Below, one piece after another: positions 1 through 5,361 of a stretch of DNA of 5,361 nt. Position 1 is the first letter of the stretch, and every line of letters begins with the position of its first letter. The translations under genes and the position numbers were made by a program. The stretch comes from Gemmatimonadota bacterium (lineage in GTDB: Bacteria; Gemmatimonadota; Gemmatimonadetes; Gemmatimonadales; Gemmatimonadaceae), in the NCBI GenBank assembly GCA_003222065.1, contig QHUV01000248.1, forward strand, positions 1-5,361, written 5' to 3'. The notes beneath the pieces are model-generated. The model saw nothing but the letters and a program-made list of their open reading frames with translations, was not told where the DNA came from and did not search any database.

Positions 1-431
1 AAATCCTCGATCCATAGCAGGTGACGTTTCGTCTGCTCCGTGACGACAATGCCGGGAAGCTCGAGCGCCTGAGCGACCATCGTAACCGCGACGGTGTCGC
101 TACTTGTCGGATTAATGTCGAGTTGCAAACTTCTCGGCACGTAGCCGAGCCTGCGGACCGAGACCTCCACCGCGCCCGCGCTCACCCGCGTCAGCGAAAA
201 CAGACCCGAATTGTCTGTGCGCGTCAGAAGGTGCGCCGCCGGAATGCTGACATCTGCTTCCCGTATTGGCGCGCCGGCGGAGTCGCGCACGAACCCCGTC
301 AGAGTCACTCTCTGAGCGATTGCGATGCGCGGTCCAACACTGGTAACAGCGATTAGCAACGCAGGCCGAAGCCAAGACCGAACGCGGCTGCTCGTTCGCG
401 CGTTCGCGAGCCTGCCGAGCGTTCCGTGCAT
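1..431 (-). CDS. Secreted protein with carboxypeptidase-regulatory-like domain, probable TonB-dependent receptor N-terminus (3' truncated by window edge)
   Basis: The minus-strand frame from ATG 431-429 stays open to the left edge, giving 143 residues. The start is preceded by GGGAG about 6 nt upstream. Residues 1-40 look like a Sec signal with a rather long basic n-region (RSWLRP at 18-23), a hydrophobic core (ALLIAVTSV, 24-32) and a likely cleavage after AIAQ (37-40). Residues 42-120 read as a CarboxypepD_reg-like beta-sandwich: TGFVRDSAGAPIREADVSI, then LTRTDNSGLFSL, then VEVSVRRLGYVP, then a strand ending DTVAVTMVAQALEL. The LPGIVVTE segment at 125-132 resembles the lead-in to a TonB-receptor plug. 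In that family the domain precedes a plug and a 22-strand outer-membrane barrel that imports siderophores, glycans or similar ligands; here those parts would lie outside the window, so the substrate is unknown. A shorter secreted protein carrying only this domain is also possible. It is divergent from the barrel gene at 639. Domain call fairly sure; receptor function inferred. Confidence 0.78.
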   Translation of the reverse strand, partial: MHGTLGRLANARTSSRVRSWLRPALLIAVTSVGPRIAIAQRVTLTGFVRDSAGAPIREADVSIPAAHLLTRTDNSGLFSLTRVSAGAVEVSVRRLGYVPRSLQLDINPTSSDTVAVTMVAQALELPGIVVTEQTKRHLLWIED

Positions 432-638
432 AACGGCTCCCGCGAGAAGCAGGTGGGCTGCGCCTTCTCTGGCCGTCCACTCTGGGGACGCGCCAGAAAA
501 TGTCAAGCATTTCGTTCGCAAGATTAGAAGTCGCGTCGATTTACTAACTCTCCCAGGACGCGGTACGTGCCCGATTCGGTCGATTGGCGCACGATCATTG
601 CGCTTGAAGCAGCGAACCCTCAGCCTAGGAATGGGATC
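432..638. other. Divergent intergenic region (207 nt)
   Basis: This region separates the minus-strand receptor-like gene from the plus-strand barrel gene and must hold promoters for one or both. Besides the TTGACA element on the minus strand, there is a relatively AT-richer patch at about 497-547, including TTACTAACT at 541-549 that could be part of a plus-strand -10, but no matching -35 is visible 17 nt upstream. Several frames are open across it (for example 112-510 minus and 567-638 plus), but their translations are Arg-rich or lack domain character, so I do not call genes there. Confidence 0.6.
478..506 (-). promoter_or_regulatory. Candidate sigma70-type promoter for the minus-strand secreted protein
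   Basis: On the minus strand a perfect TTGACA lies at 506-501, followed by a 17-nt spacer and AGAGTG at 483-478. The -35 match is exact and the spacing ideal, but the -10 element is poor (it lacks the TA start of TATAAT). A start near 471 would give a leader of about 40 nt before the ATG at 431. The position fits; the weak -10 keeps this tentative. Confidence 0.33.
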
Positions 639-641
639 ATG
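627..641 (+). promoter_or_regulatory. Ribosome binding site deciding the start of the barrel gene
   Basis: AGGA at 627-630 lies 8 nt before ATG 639. This start gives a signal peptide with a basic n-region (MRSRKA). The in-frame ATG at 567 would add 24 residues before the signal sequence, and the ATG at 660, although preceded by GGAAGG, would remove the positive charges. Confidence 0.6.
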
Positions 642-1304
642 CGCTCCCGGAAGGCTTTGATGACGATTTTCTTCGCCGGCGTGCCGGCGTTGCTGAGCGA
701 GGTCCTGGTCGCCCAGATGCCGGGTGCCCCCGTCCTACAAAACGCCTTCGCGAACCCAGGCATCACGGCTGCGCTCAACGCAGCTTCCATCGGTGGCGCG
801 TCCTCATACGCAGCCGCGGCGGCCTGGGCTCCCGGGACGGGACGGTTTCAGTTCAGCGGAGGCATCGGGCTACAGACGCGCACCGGGGCCTCGAAGCACA
901 CTCTTTACGGAGCGCGAGTCAACGTGCCTCTCGTCGGCGCGACCGCCAACCTCGGTCTCAGCGTTTTTGCCGGGTACGGCGCCCTTACCGGCGGTACCGT
1001 CGATAGCTCAGTGACCAGGTCGCTAATACCAGTCGGCGCAACGGTGAGCTATCGCCTGGGCCTTGGGACTGGCCACGGTTTCTCGCTCTACGGCTCGCCG
1101 GTATATGAGCAAGTCGGCCGGGGTGGCGGTGCATCAGGCGTGAGCGTGTTCAGAGGCGCGCTCGGCCTCGATGTGGGGATTACCTCGGCTATTGGCGCTA
1201 CGGTAGGGGTCGAGCTTGGTCAGCGGGAGGCCGCTGGCTCCGGTAAGCCCTCTGGCACAGCATTCGGCTTCGCCATCTCCTACGCCATCCGAGCAGGTCG
1301 GTAA
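639..1304 (+). CDS. Small secreted outer-membrane beta-barrel-like protein of unknown function
   Basis: This is a 221-residue protein. Residues 1 to about 25 form a typical Sec signal: basic MRSRK, hydrophobic core (LMTIFFAGVPALL), and a likely cleavage near LVA/Q. The mature chain is rich in Gly, Ala, Ser, Val and Tyr, has no Cys, and shows alternating hydrophobic/polar strands: RFQFSGGIGLQT (69-80), LYGARVNVPL (89-98), TANLGLSVFAGYG (102-114), LIPVGATVSYRLG (129-141), GFSLYGSP (147-154), VFRGALGLDVGI (170-181), IGATVGVELGQ (185-195) and TAFGFAISYAI (207-217). That is about eight strands, fitting a small OmpA/OmpX-sized barrel in the outer membrane. The C-terminus ends Arg-Ala-Gly-Arg rather than in the terminal aromatic many BAM substrates carry, although a Tyr lies in the last strand. 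No enzyme motif is visible. It is 71 nt upstream of the receiver gene on the same strand, so co-transcription is possible but not shown. Barrel fold inferred from pattern; no specific family recognised. Confidence 0.78.
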   Translation: MRSRKALMTIFFAGVPALLSEVLVAQMPGAPVLQNAFANPGITAALNAASIGGASSYAAAAAWAPGTGRFQFSGGIGLQTRTGASKHTLYGARVNVPLVGATANLGLSVFAGYGALTGGTVDSSVTRSLIPVGATVSYRLGLGTGHGFSLYGSPVYEQVGRGGGASGVSVFRGALGLDVGITSAIGATVGVELGQREAAGSGKPSGTAFGFAISYAIRAGR

Positions 1305-1369
1305 ATGGCTTGCATCTTGCCCCTCGCATAGCATGCCGGTAACGCGCGCCGCGCGCCACCCTCGTCGCC

Positions 1370-1378
1370 AAGGACATG
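1370..1378 (+). promoter_or_regulatory. Unusually close Shine-Dalgarno at the receiver start
   Basis: AAGGAC at 1370-1375 abuts ATG 1376, leaving only 1 nt between AAGGA and the start codon, shorter than the usual 5-9 nt. An in-frame TAA at 1340-1342 with no ATG, GTG or TTG after it rules out a longer form. The next in-frame start-like codon is TTG 1391, just before the domain's first strand, with no better ribosome site. Translation may therefore be weak or depend on other features. Confidence 0.45.
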
Positions 1379-1777
1379 CACGACACCGACTTGCCGCCGA
1401 TCCTCGTGGTCGACGATAATCACGATAACGCCGAGATTATCCGTCAGTATCTCGAGGTTCGCGGATATCCGATAACGGTCGCGTACAATGGCGATGAGGC
1501 ACTGGCACTGTTCGAGACAGTAAAGCCGGCGCTCGTGCTGCTCGACGTGATGATGCCTGGTCGCGATGGCTGGGAAGTTTGTCGCATCATGCGGCAGCAT
1601 CCAACGCTCGGAAAGAGCGTTCGCATCGTCATGGTGACGGCGCTGGGAGAGTGGGAGGACAAGCGTGAGGCGCTGCAGCTGGGTGCAGACGACTACGTGG
1701 AAAAGCCGTTCGACTTGCCGACGCTGGCGACGACAGTGCAGCGGAACCTGGCGATGCGCAGTGCCATGGCATCGTAA
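1376..1777 (+). CDS. Single-domain response regulator (CheY-like receiver)
   Basis: This 133-residue protein is a complete receiver domain with no output domain. It has all the canonical residues: the acidic pair D13-D14 after strand 1 (ILVVDDN), phospho-acceptor D57 at the end of strand 3 (LVLLDVMMPGRDG), the switch Thr T88 (IVMVTAL) and the conserved Lys K110 in YVEKPF. The C-terminal helix ends with a short tail. It should accept phosphate from a histidine kinase or phosphotransfer protein in the cytoplasm and act by protein contact. No kinase gene lies in the window. It is followed after 18 nt by the EAL-domain gene on the same strand, so the two very likely form an operon, and that protein is the obvious candidate partner (inference). 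The LGEWEDKREALQLGADDY segment resembles receivers of the PleD/hybrid-kinase type. Function as receiver is certain; target is not known. Confidence 0.95.
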   Translation: MHDTDLPPILVVDDNHDNAEIIRQYLEVRGYPITVAYNGDEALALFETVKPALVLLDVMMPGRDGWEVCRIMRQHPTLGKSVRIVMVTALGEWEDKREALQLGADDYVEKPFDLPTLATTVQRNLAMRSAMAS

Positions 1778-1787
1778 GGCCGCGGCC
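1778..1787. repeat. Perfect 10-bp palindrome in the receiver/EAL spacer
   Basis: GGCCGCGGCC directly follows the receiver stop codon and ends where the GAGGTGGA ribosome site of the EAL gene (1788-1795) begins. It has no loop, so it would pair between molecules or with flanks rather than make a good hairpin. In high-GC DNA it may be chance. Confidence 0.4.
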
Positions 1788-1795
1788 GAGGTGGA

Positions 1796-3430
1796 ATGAG
1801 CGATTTCATCCTCCTCACCGACAGCGACGATCCAGCCGTGAGGGCGGCCGCCGGCCAGCTGGAATCATGGACCGTACAGCAGGTCGACGCCACGCAGTTG
1901 CCTAACGCGATCGATCAATCGGGGGTCCGCGCCCTATTGCTCGTAACGACCGATCCCACGCTGCTGCGGACGGCGACAGAGCGCGCGCACGCGAGCGGAA
2001 TCCCGGTGGTCATCGGCTGCGTCGACGATACCGCGCGTCGTCGCGCCGTCGAGCTGCGCGCCGAGGAGTGGTATCGTCTCCCGGCGTCGCCGGAGGAAAT
2101 CGCTGCCCGCATCCACTCGGCGTCGAATCGCAGCGCGGCAATCGGCGCGGCGATCATCGATCGTGTCGAGCGTGTCGAGTATGAGGAAATGTTACATGAC
2201 GCGATGACGGGTCTGCCAACGCTTCCGGTCATGATCGAGCGGTCGCGGGGGCTCTTCAAGGAACGCGGCGAACTCGTCGTGCTGTACCTCAACTTCGTCC
2301 GCTACTCGAAGATCGAGGAGATTTACGGTTGGGAAAAGTTGGATGCCGTTCTCGAGACGACGTCGGCGGCGGTGCGCGAGTTTCTCGACGACGCGTCGAC
2401 ACCGGGCAATTCGCGCCTGATGGTGAGCTTCACCAACGATGACGACTTCATCTTCTTTCACGTGCCGGCTGCCGGCGTGGCAGCGGCGACTGACAGCGAG
2501 ATCACGGACATGGTTGCGCGATTGCAGCGTCACGTCGCCGGCCGTATCGAGGCGCAGCATGGAGACGACATCGCGGCGCTTTTCGATATCTATGTCGGAC
2601 GGTCGCACGTGTACTATAACCCGAAGGTCCGCCTCGAGCGGCTGATCTACCGCGGCATTCGCGAAGCGGCGAAGGCGGCGCGGAGCATCGAGGAGCGTGA
2701 TCGCGCGCGTCGTGTCGCTGATCTGCGCGCCAGTTTGCGAGAGCGTGGCGTATATGTCGACTATCATCCGATCGTCGTCGCCGAGACGCAGGAGATCTAT
2801 GGATACGAGGCCCTCGCGCGCGGCGTGATGCGCAGCCTCCGATCTCCAGAGGTGATGTTCGACGTCGCGGCCGAGGCGGATTTGGTGTGGGAGCTGAGCC
2901 GGCTTTGCCGGAGCCGGGCAATCGAGGGGATGGACACGCATCTCCAACCCGGCGAGCTGCTATTCCTCAATGTCGACCCGCACGATTTCAACGATCCGGC
3001 GTTCAACGAACACGAAGTGAAGCATCCGGACCGCGTCGTCATCGAGATCACCGAACGGACGGCGATCAAGGATTATCCGAAATTCCGGGAGCGTTTGCGG
3101 GCCTTCCGGGAGGCGGGCTTTCGGTTTGCCGTTGACGATGCCGGCAGCGGCTACGCGGGACTCGGGTCGATCGCGAACCTCGAGCCGGACTACATCAAGC
3201 TGGACATCTCGCTGATCAATGGCATCGACACCAACTTCATCAAGCAGAATCTGGTCGAGACGATGGTGAAGTTCGCGAATGACCACAAGGCGATGGTGAT
3301 CGCGGAGGGCGTCGAGCGCGCCGAGGAGTTCAAGGCGGTGAAGGAGCTCGGCGTGCATCTCGTGCAGGGCTTCTTCCTGCACCGGCCGTCGCACCTACCG
3401 ACGCCGGCATTGACGGCGGCGCGTCGTTAG
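1796..3430 (+). CDS. Pseudo-receiver / degenerate GGDEF / EAL protein, predicted c-di-GMP phosphodiesterase
   Basis: This cytoplasmic protein of 544 residues has no membrane segments. ATG 1796 is preceded by GAGGTGGA. Residues 3-108 have receiver-like strand/helix order (FILLTDSDD, ALLLVTTDP, IPVVIGC, EEWYRLPASPEEIAARI), but the phospho-Asp position is Val/Thr and the KP Lys is Leu, so it probably cannot be phosphorylated. A helix (about 115-134) leads into a GGDEF-like domain (134-305) that keeps LHDAMTGLP but has NDDDF (214-218) in place of GGDEF and no RxxD I-site, so cyclase activity is unlikely; it may bind GTP or be structural. The EAL domain (315-535) looks catalytically complete: E338 in YGYEALAR, N392 in FLNV, E417 and E420 in EITE, D447-D448 in DDAGSG, K468 in YIKLD, E504 in AEGVE and Q524 in VQGFF. 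Such domains hydrolyse c-di-GMP to pGpG with Mg or Mn. One substitution stands out: YHPI (323-326) instead of the usual YQPI. It probably forms an operon with the receiver upstream. PDE activity is inferred; a sensor role is the alternative. Confidence 0.93.
   Translation: MSDFILLTDSDDPAVRAAAGQLESWTVQQVDATQLPNAIDQSGVRALLLVTTDPTLLRTATERAHASGIPVVIGCVDDTARRRAVELRAEEWYRLPASPEEIAARIHSASNRSAAIGAAIIDRVERVEYEEMLHDAMTGLPTLPVMIERSRGLFKERGELVVLYLNFVRYSKIEEIYGWEKLDAVLETTSAAVREFLDDASTPGNSRLMVSFTNDDDFIFFHVPAAGVAAATDSEITDMVARLQRHVAGRIEAQHGDDIAALFDIYVGRSHVYYNPKVRLERLIYRGIREAAKAARSIEERDRARRVADLRASLRERGVYVDYHPIVVAETQEIYGYEALARGVMRSLRSPEVMFDVAAEADLVWELSRLCRSRAIEGMDTHLQPGELLFLNVDPHDFNDPAFNEHEVKHPDRVVIEITERTAIKDYPKFRERLRAFREAGFRFAVDDAGSGYAGLGSIANLEPDYIKLDISLINGIDTNFIKQNLVETMVKFANDHKAMVIAEGVERAEEFKAVKELGVHLVQGFFLHRPSHLPTPALTAARR
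3427..3430. other. Interlocked stop codons of convergent genes
   Basis: The four bases TTAG hold the EAL gene's TAG stop (3428-3430, plus) and the waaA TAA stop (3429-3427, minus). The convergent genes thus overlap by 4 nt, and no hairpin-plus-T-run terminator fits between them, so each transcript must run into the 3' part of the opposite gene or end by another mechanism. Confidence 0.9.
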
Positions 3431-4713
3431 GCAAGTAACGACTCGACGAGCCCAAGCGAGCGTTCGGCGGCGCCGAGGCCGCTCCGAATGACGGCGGTCG
3501 CCCGTGTCCCCGCGGCCGCGCGCGCGTTGCCGTCGCTGAGCCAGTTCCGGAGTCCATCGACGAGTGAGCTTGCATCGGTGACGGAACGAGCGGCGCCGTG
3601 GCTAACGAGGATGAGGGCGTCACGACTCGACTCGTGTGTCGGACCAAACACCACCGGCGCGCCGAAGGCAGCCGGCTCGAGCACGGAGTGCAGGCCGGCA
3701 TCGTGAAAGCCGCCACCGACGAAGGCGATGTCGGCAAGTGCGTAGAGATCGCCAAGGACGCCGACGCGGTCGACGAGAACGACATCGCTCGAACCGTCGG
3801 CGAGCTCCAGACGATTGAGCCGCAACCGCTGCCCGCCGGCCCATTGCTCGATCGGCGTGAGATGGCCGGGCGTCGGCTCATGTGGGGCAACGATGAGGCG
3901 CGCGTTAGGCATCGCACGGCGCACGGCAACAAAGGCCGGCAGTAATACGGCCTCATCGGCCGGCCACGTCGAACCAGCGACGATCGTCGGCCGGGAAGAT
4001 GCGAGACGGCTCAACAGAGGAGAGCTCCGCTCAACATGCTGCGCGCGCTGCCAGACCTGATCGTAGCGCGTATCGCCGGTGATCGTTATCGCGCTCGGCC
4101 TCACGCCAAGAGCGACAAGACGTTCGGCATCCCTCTCGTCGACGGCGCCGACTCTGTCGAGCTGTGCGTAGGCGTCATGAAGGAGGGCCGACGCCAATCG
4201 CGATCGCCGCGACGAGCCCGAGGCGAGTGTCGCGCTCACGAGGCCGAGCCTAACGCCGCGCGCGTGTCCGACGGCGCTCAACGTCGGCCACACATCGAGC
4301 TTCGCGAAGACGAGCGCTGTCGGCCGCAATGCATCGAGGGCAAGGCGGCCATCGCGCGCCGAGTCGAACGGCAGATAGTCAACGAAGTCGACGTCCAGGC
4401 TCCGGCCGAAGGACTCGGCGCTCGGCGAAAAAAACGTATACGCGAGCTGCACCTCCGGATGCCGCTGGCGCATCAACTCCAAGACTGGCCGCGCCTGTAA
4501 TCCTTCCCCAACGGAAGGCGCGTGCATCCACAGCAGGGCCTTCCCCGGGTCGCGTCGCGTTTCACCCCACGCTCGATAGCGGTCCCGAATACCACCGCGG
4601 GCGCGAAGCGCGCGGATCGGCTTCGCGTCGAGTGGAAGGAGCTGGGCGACGGAGGTGCCGATTCGCGCGAGACGAGCGAAGCCCTCGTAGCCGACCCGGA
4701 GGGCGAAATGCAC
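3427..4713 (-). CDS. waaA: 3-deoxy-D-manno-octulosonic acid (Kdo) transferase WaaA/KdtA
   Basis: WaaA transfers Kdo from CMP-Kdo to the lipid A precursor at the inner face of the cytoplasmic membrane, a core step of LPS synthesis (GT30 family, GT-B fold). I chose GTG 4713 because AAGGGA lies 4 nt upstream and the product is then 428 residues, matching the family's usual ~425; the longer frame to ATG 4929 would overlap most of the neighbouring dsbA-like gene. Residues 1-45 are the amphipathic, basic membrane-binding start. HAPSVGE (64-70) carries the catalytic-base Glu, E70. Further motifs are YTFFSPSA (92-99), YLPFD (113-117), SATL (160-163), GDTRYDQV (213-220), GSTWPADE (247-254), APHEPT (276-281), LYALADIAFVGGG (323-335) and LHSVLEPAAFGAPVVFGP (341-358). 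Compared with E. coli, ETELWPN is AKLDVWP (137-143) and HNPLEP is HSVLEP; similar changes are familiar from Bacteroidetes-like WaaA. It follows the dsbA-like gene by 23 nt. Whether it adds one or two Kdo units cannot be read from the sequence. Confidence 0.95.
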   Translation of the reverse strand: MHFALRVGYEGFARLARIGTSVAQLLPLDAKPIRALRARGGIRDRYRAWGETRRDPGKALLWMHAPSVGEGLQARPVLELMRQRHPEVQLAYTFFSPSAESFGRSLDVDFVDYLPFDSARDGRLALDALRPTALVFAKLDVWPTLSAVGHARGVRLGLVSATLASGSSRRSRLASALLHDAYAQLDRVGAVDERDAERLVALGVRPSAITITGDTRYDQVWQRAQHVERSSPLLSRLASSRPTIVAGSTWPADEAVLLPAFVAVRRAMPNARLIVAPHEPTPGHLTPIEQWAGGQRLRLNRLELADGSSDVVLVDRVGVLGDLYALADIAFVGGGFHDAGLHSVLEPAAFGAPVVFGPTHESSRDALILVSHGAARSVTDASSLVDGLRNWLSDGNARAAAGTRATAVIRSGLGAAERSLGLVESLLA

Positions 4714-4722
4714 GGGTCCCTT
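4711..4722 (-). promoter_or_regulatory. Ribosome binding site and GTG start of waaA
   Basis: On the minus strand AAGGGA (4722-4717) is followed by three C and the GTG at 4713-4711. It lies in the 23-nt gap after the dsbA-like stop, giving waaA its own initiation signal within the presumed operon. Confidence 0.7.
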
Positions 4723-4736
4723 GGCGTCGTTAGGTG

Positions 4737-5361
4737 CTAGCGCGAACCGCTCCGTTTCGCGAGCTGAGCCTCGACGACCTGACGAAAGAACGGATACCCT
4801 TGAAAGCCTGACAGCTGCTGATCGCCAACGAAAAAGGTCGGTGTCGACCCAACACCGGCGCTCTTGCTGCGGGCATAATCGGCCTCGATGAGCGGCCGAG
4901 TCAGGTGCCGGGCGACGCAGTTTCGCCAAGCAGGCATCGCGACACCGAGCCGAGCGGCGATGGAGTCGAACGCCGGTATCGCATTAGGAAGCGTCTCCCA
5001 GGTCTGCTGCGACGAAAAGAGTGAATCGTGCATTGGCCAGAACTTGTCCTGCACGGAGGCGCACATTGCGGCCTCTGCCGCGGGCATCGCGTTTTGATGC
5101 TGGCTCAATGGAAAGTTGAGGTAGGCCAACCGTACCCTGCCGCTTTCGACGTAGTCCTTCACGAGAGATCCATAAGTGGAGTCATGCCACATCTTGCAGT
5201 ACGGGCACTGGAAGTCGCTCGCCTCGATGATCCAGAGCCCGGCGCGCGGGTTGCCGCGAATCCTTCCGCGATCCGCACGCTCGCTGATCGAGTCGGTGGG
5301 CATCGCCGCCGATGCACGCGCGACGGGAGTAGCTGGGGCAGCGGAGGCATTGGCCGGAGAG
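4737..5361 (-). CDS. DsbA-like thioredoxin-fold thiol:disulfide oxidoreductase (5' truncated by window edge)
   Basis: The frame is open to the right edge, giving 207 residues before the TAG at 4739-4737. An ATG at 5303 exists, but the 19 codons upstream (SPANASAAPATPVARASAA) read as an Ala/Pro linker typical of secreted or lipid-anchored proteins, so I think the true start and export signal lie outside the window. Counting from the first visible codon, strand LWIIEASDFQ leads into the active site C52-P-Y-C55, followed by a DSBA-type helical insert and the cis-Pro loop STPTFF (Pro at 174). C100 (MCASVQDKFW) and C148 (WRNCVARH) form a second Cys pair seen in the Thioredoxin_4/BdbD-like family. 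The visible length fits a full domain. The protein should act in the periplasm, making or reshuffling disulfides in exported proteins; its redox partner is not in the window. waaA follows after 23 nt, so co-transcription is likely, with a shared envelope theme. Fold certain; oxidase versus isomerase not decided. Confidence 0.92.
   Translation of the reverse strand, partial: SPANASAAPATPVARASAAMPTDSISERADRGRIRGNPRAGLWIIEASDFQCPYCKMWHDSTYGSLVKDYVESGRVRLAYLNFPLSQHQNAMPAAEAAMCASVQDKFWPMHDSLFSSQQTWETLPNAIPAFDSIAARLGVAMPAWRNCVARHLTRPLIEADYARSKSAGVGSTPTFFVGDQQLSGFQGYPFFRQVVEAQLAKRSGSR

Noticed and set aside
112..510. 132-codon open frame on the minus strand
   Set aside because: Its translation is rich in Arg, Ser and Gly with no domain pattern and overlaps the convincing receptor-like frame on the same strand, so I treat it as a shadow.
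541..549. TTACTAACT as a plus-strand -10 for the barrel gene
   Set aside because: No recognisable -35 lies at the proper distance, so it is not called as a promoter.
567..638. 24-codon upstream extension of the barrel gene
   Set aside because: It would place a polar stretch ahead of a normal signal peptide, and the ATG at 639 has a good ribosome site.
1344..1357. Tandem GCGCGCC heptamer before the receiver gene, considered as a terminator or binding site
   Set aside because: It is only two copies of a GC-only 7-mer with no T-run after it and no clear stem-loop; chance is likely at this GC content.
2192..2947. 251-codon open frame on the minus strand opposite the EAL gene
   Set aside because: It is antisense to a conserved multidomain protein in high-GC DNA, where such open frames are expected; its Arg/His/Val-rich translation shows no recognisable domain.
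3330..3956. 208-codon minus-strand frame overlapping the 3' part of waaA
   Set aside because: It is out of frame with waaA and composed largely of Ser, Arg, Pro and Ala without motifs.
4714..4929. N-terminal extension of waaA to the ATG at 4929
   Set aside because: It would overlap the conserved C-terminal half of the dsbA-like gene, adds 72 residues without WaaA character, and a GTG with a good ribosome site gives the family length.

Overview
The window is high-GC bacterial DNA carrying four complete and two edge-truncated protein genes, packed closely with little non-coding sequence. The lipid A-Kdo gene (waaA) and two predicted secreted outer-membrane-type proteins point to a Gram-negative, LPS-making bacterium. 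The WaaA motif variants (GSTWP, APHE, LHSVLEP) and the receptor with a carboxypeptidase-regulatory-like N-terminal domain resemble Gemmatimonadota or the wider Bacteroidetes/Gemmatimonadetes side rather than Proteobacteria. That assignment is an inference from motif memory, not from a search.

Layout. (1) 1-431, minus: the N-terminus of a secreted protein with a CarboxypepD_reg-like beta-sandwich, probably a TonB-dependent receptor or plug-domain protein running off the left edge. (2) 432-638: a divergent intergenic region with a perfect TTGACA element on the minus strand. (3) 639-1304, plus: a small secreted protein that looks like an 8-strand outer-membrane beta-barrel. (4) 1376-1777 and 1796-3430, plus: a two-gene signalling unit, made of a stand-alone response-regulator receiver with an intact phosphorylation site followed 18 nt later by a 544-residue protein with a pseudo-receiver, a degenerate GGDEF and an intact EAL domain, predicted to be a c-di-GMP phosphodiesterase. 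(5) 3427-4713, minus: waaA (kdtA), Kdo transferase, starting at GTG and sharing 4 nt with the EAL gene at interlocked stop codons. (6) 4737-5361, minus: a DsbA-like thioredoxin-fold oxidoreductase whose 5' end lies beyond the right edge. It sits 23 nt upstream of waaA and is probably co-transcribed with it.

How they may work together. The right-hand minus-strand pair serves the cell envelope: disulfide formation in the periplasm and Kdo addition to lipid A. The central plus-strand pair is a c-di-GMP signalling module in which the intact receiver may supply the phospho-input that the EAL protein's own receiver-like domain appears to have lost. The left end holds two divergently transcribed envelope proteins. 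No RNA genes, CRISPR arrays, mobile elements or convincing terminators were seen, and no stretch longer than 207 nt lacks a gene. I see no clear evidence of a wholly new system; the receiver/degenerate EAL pair is the part most worth a second look.
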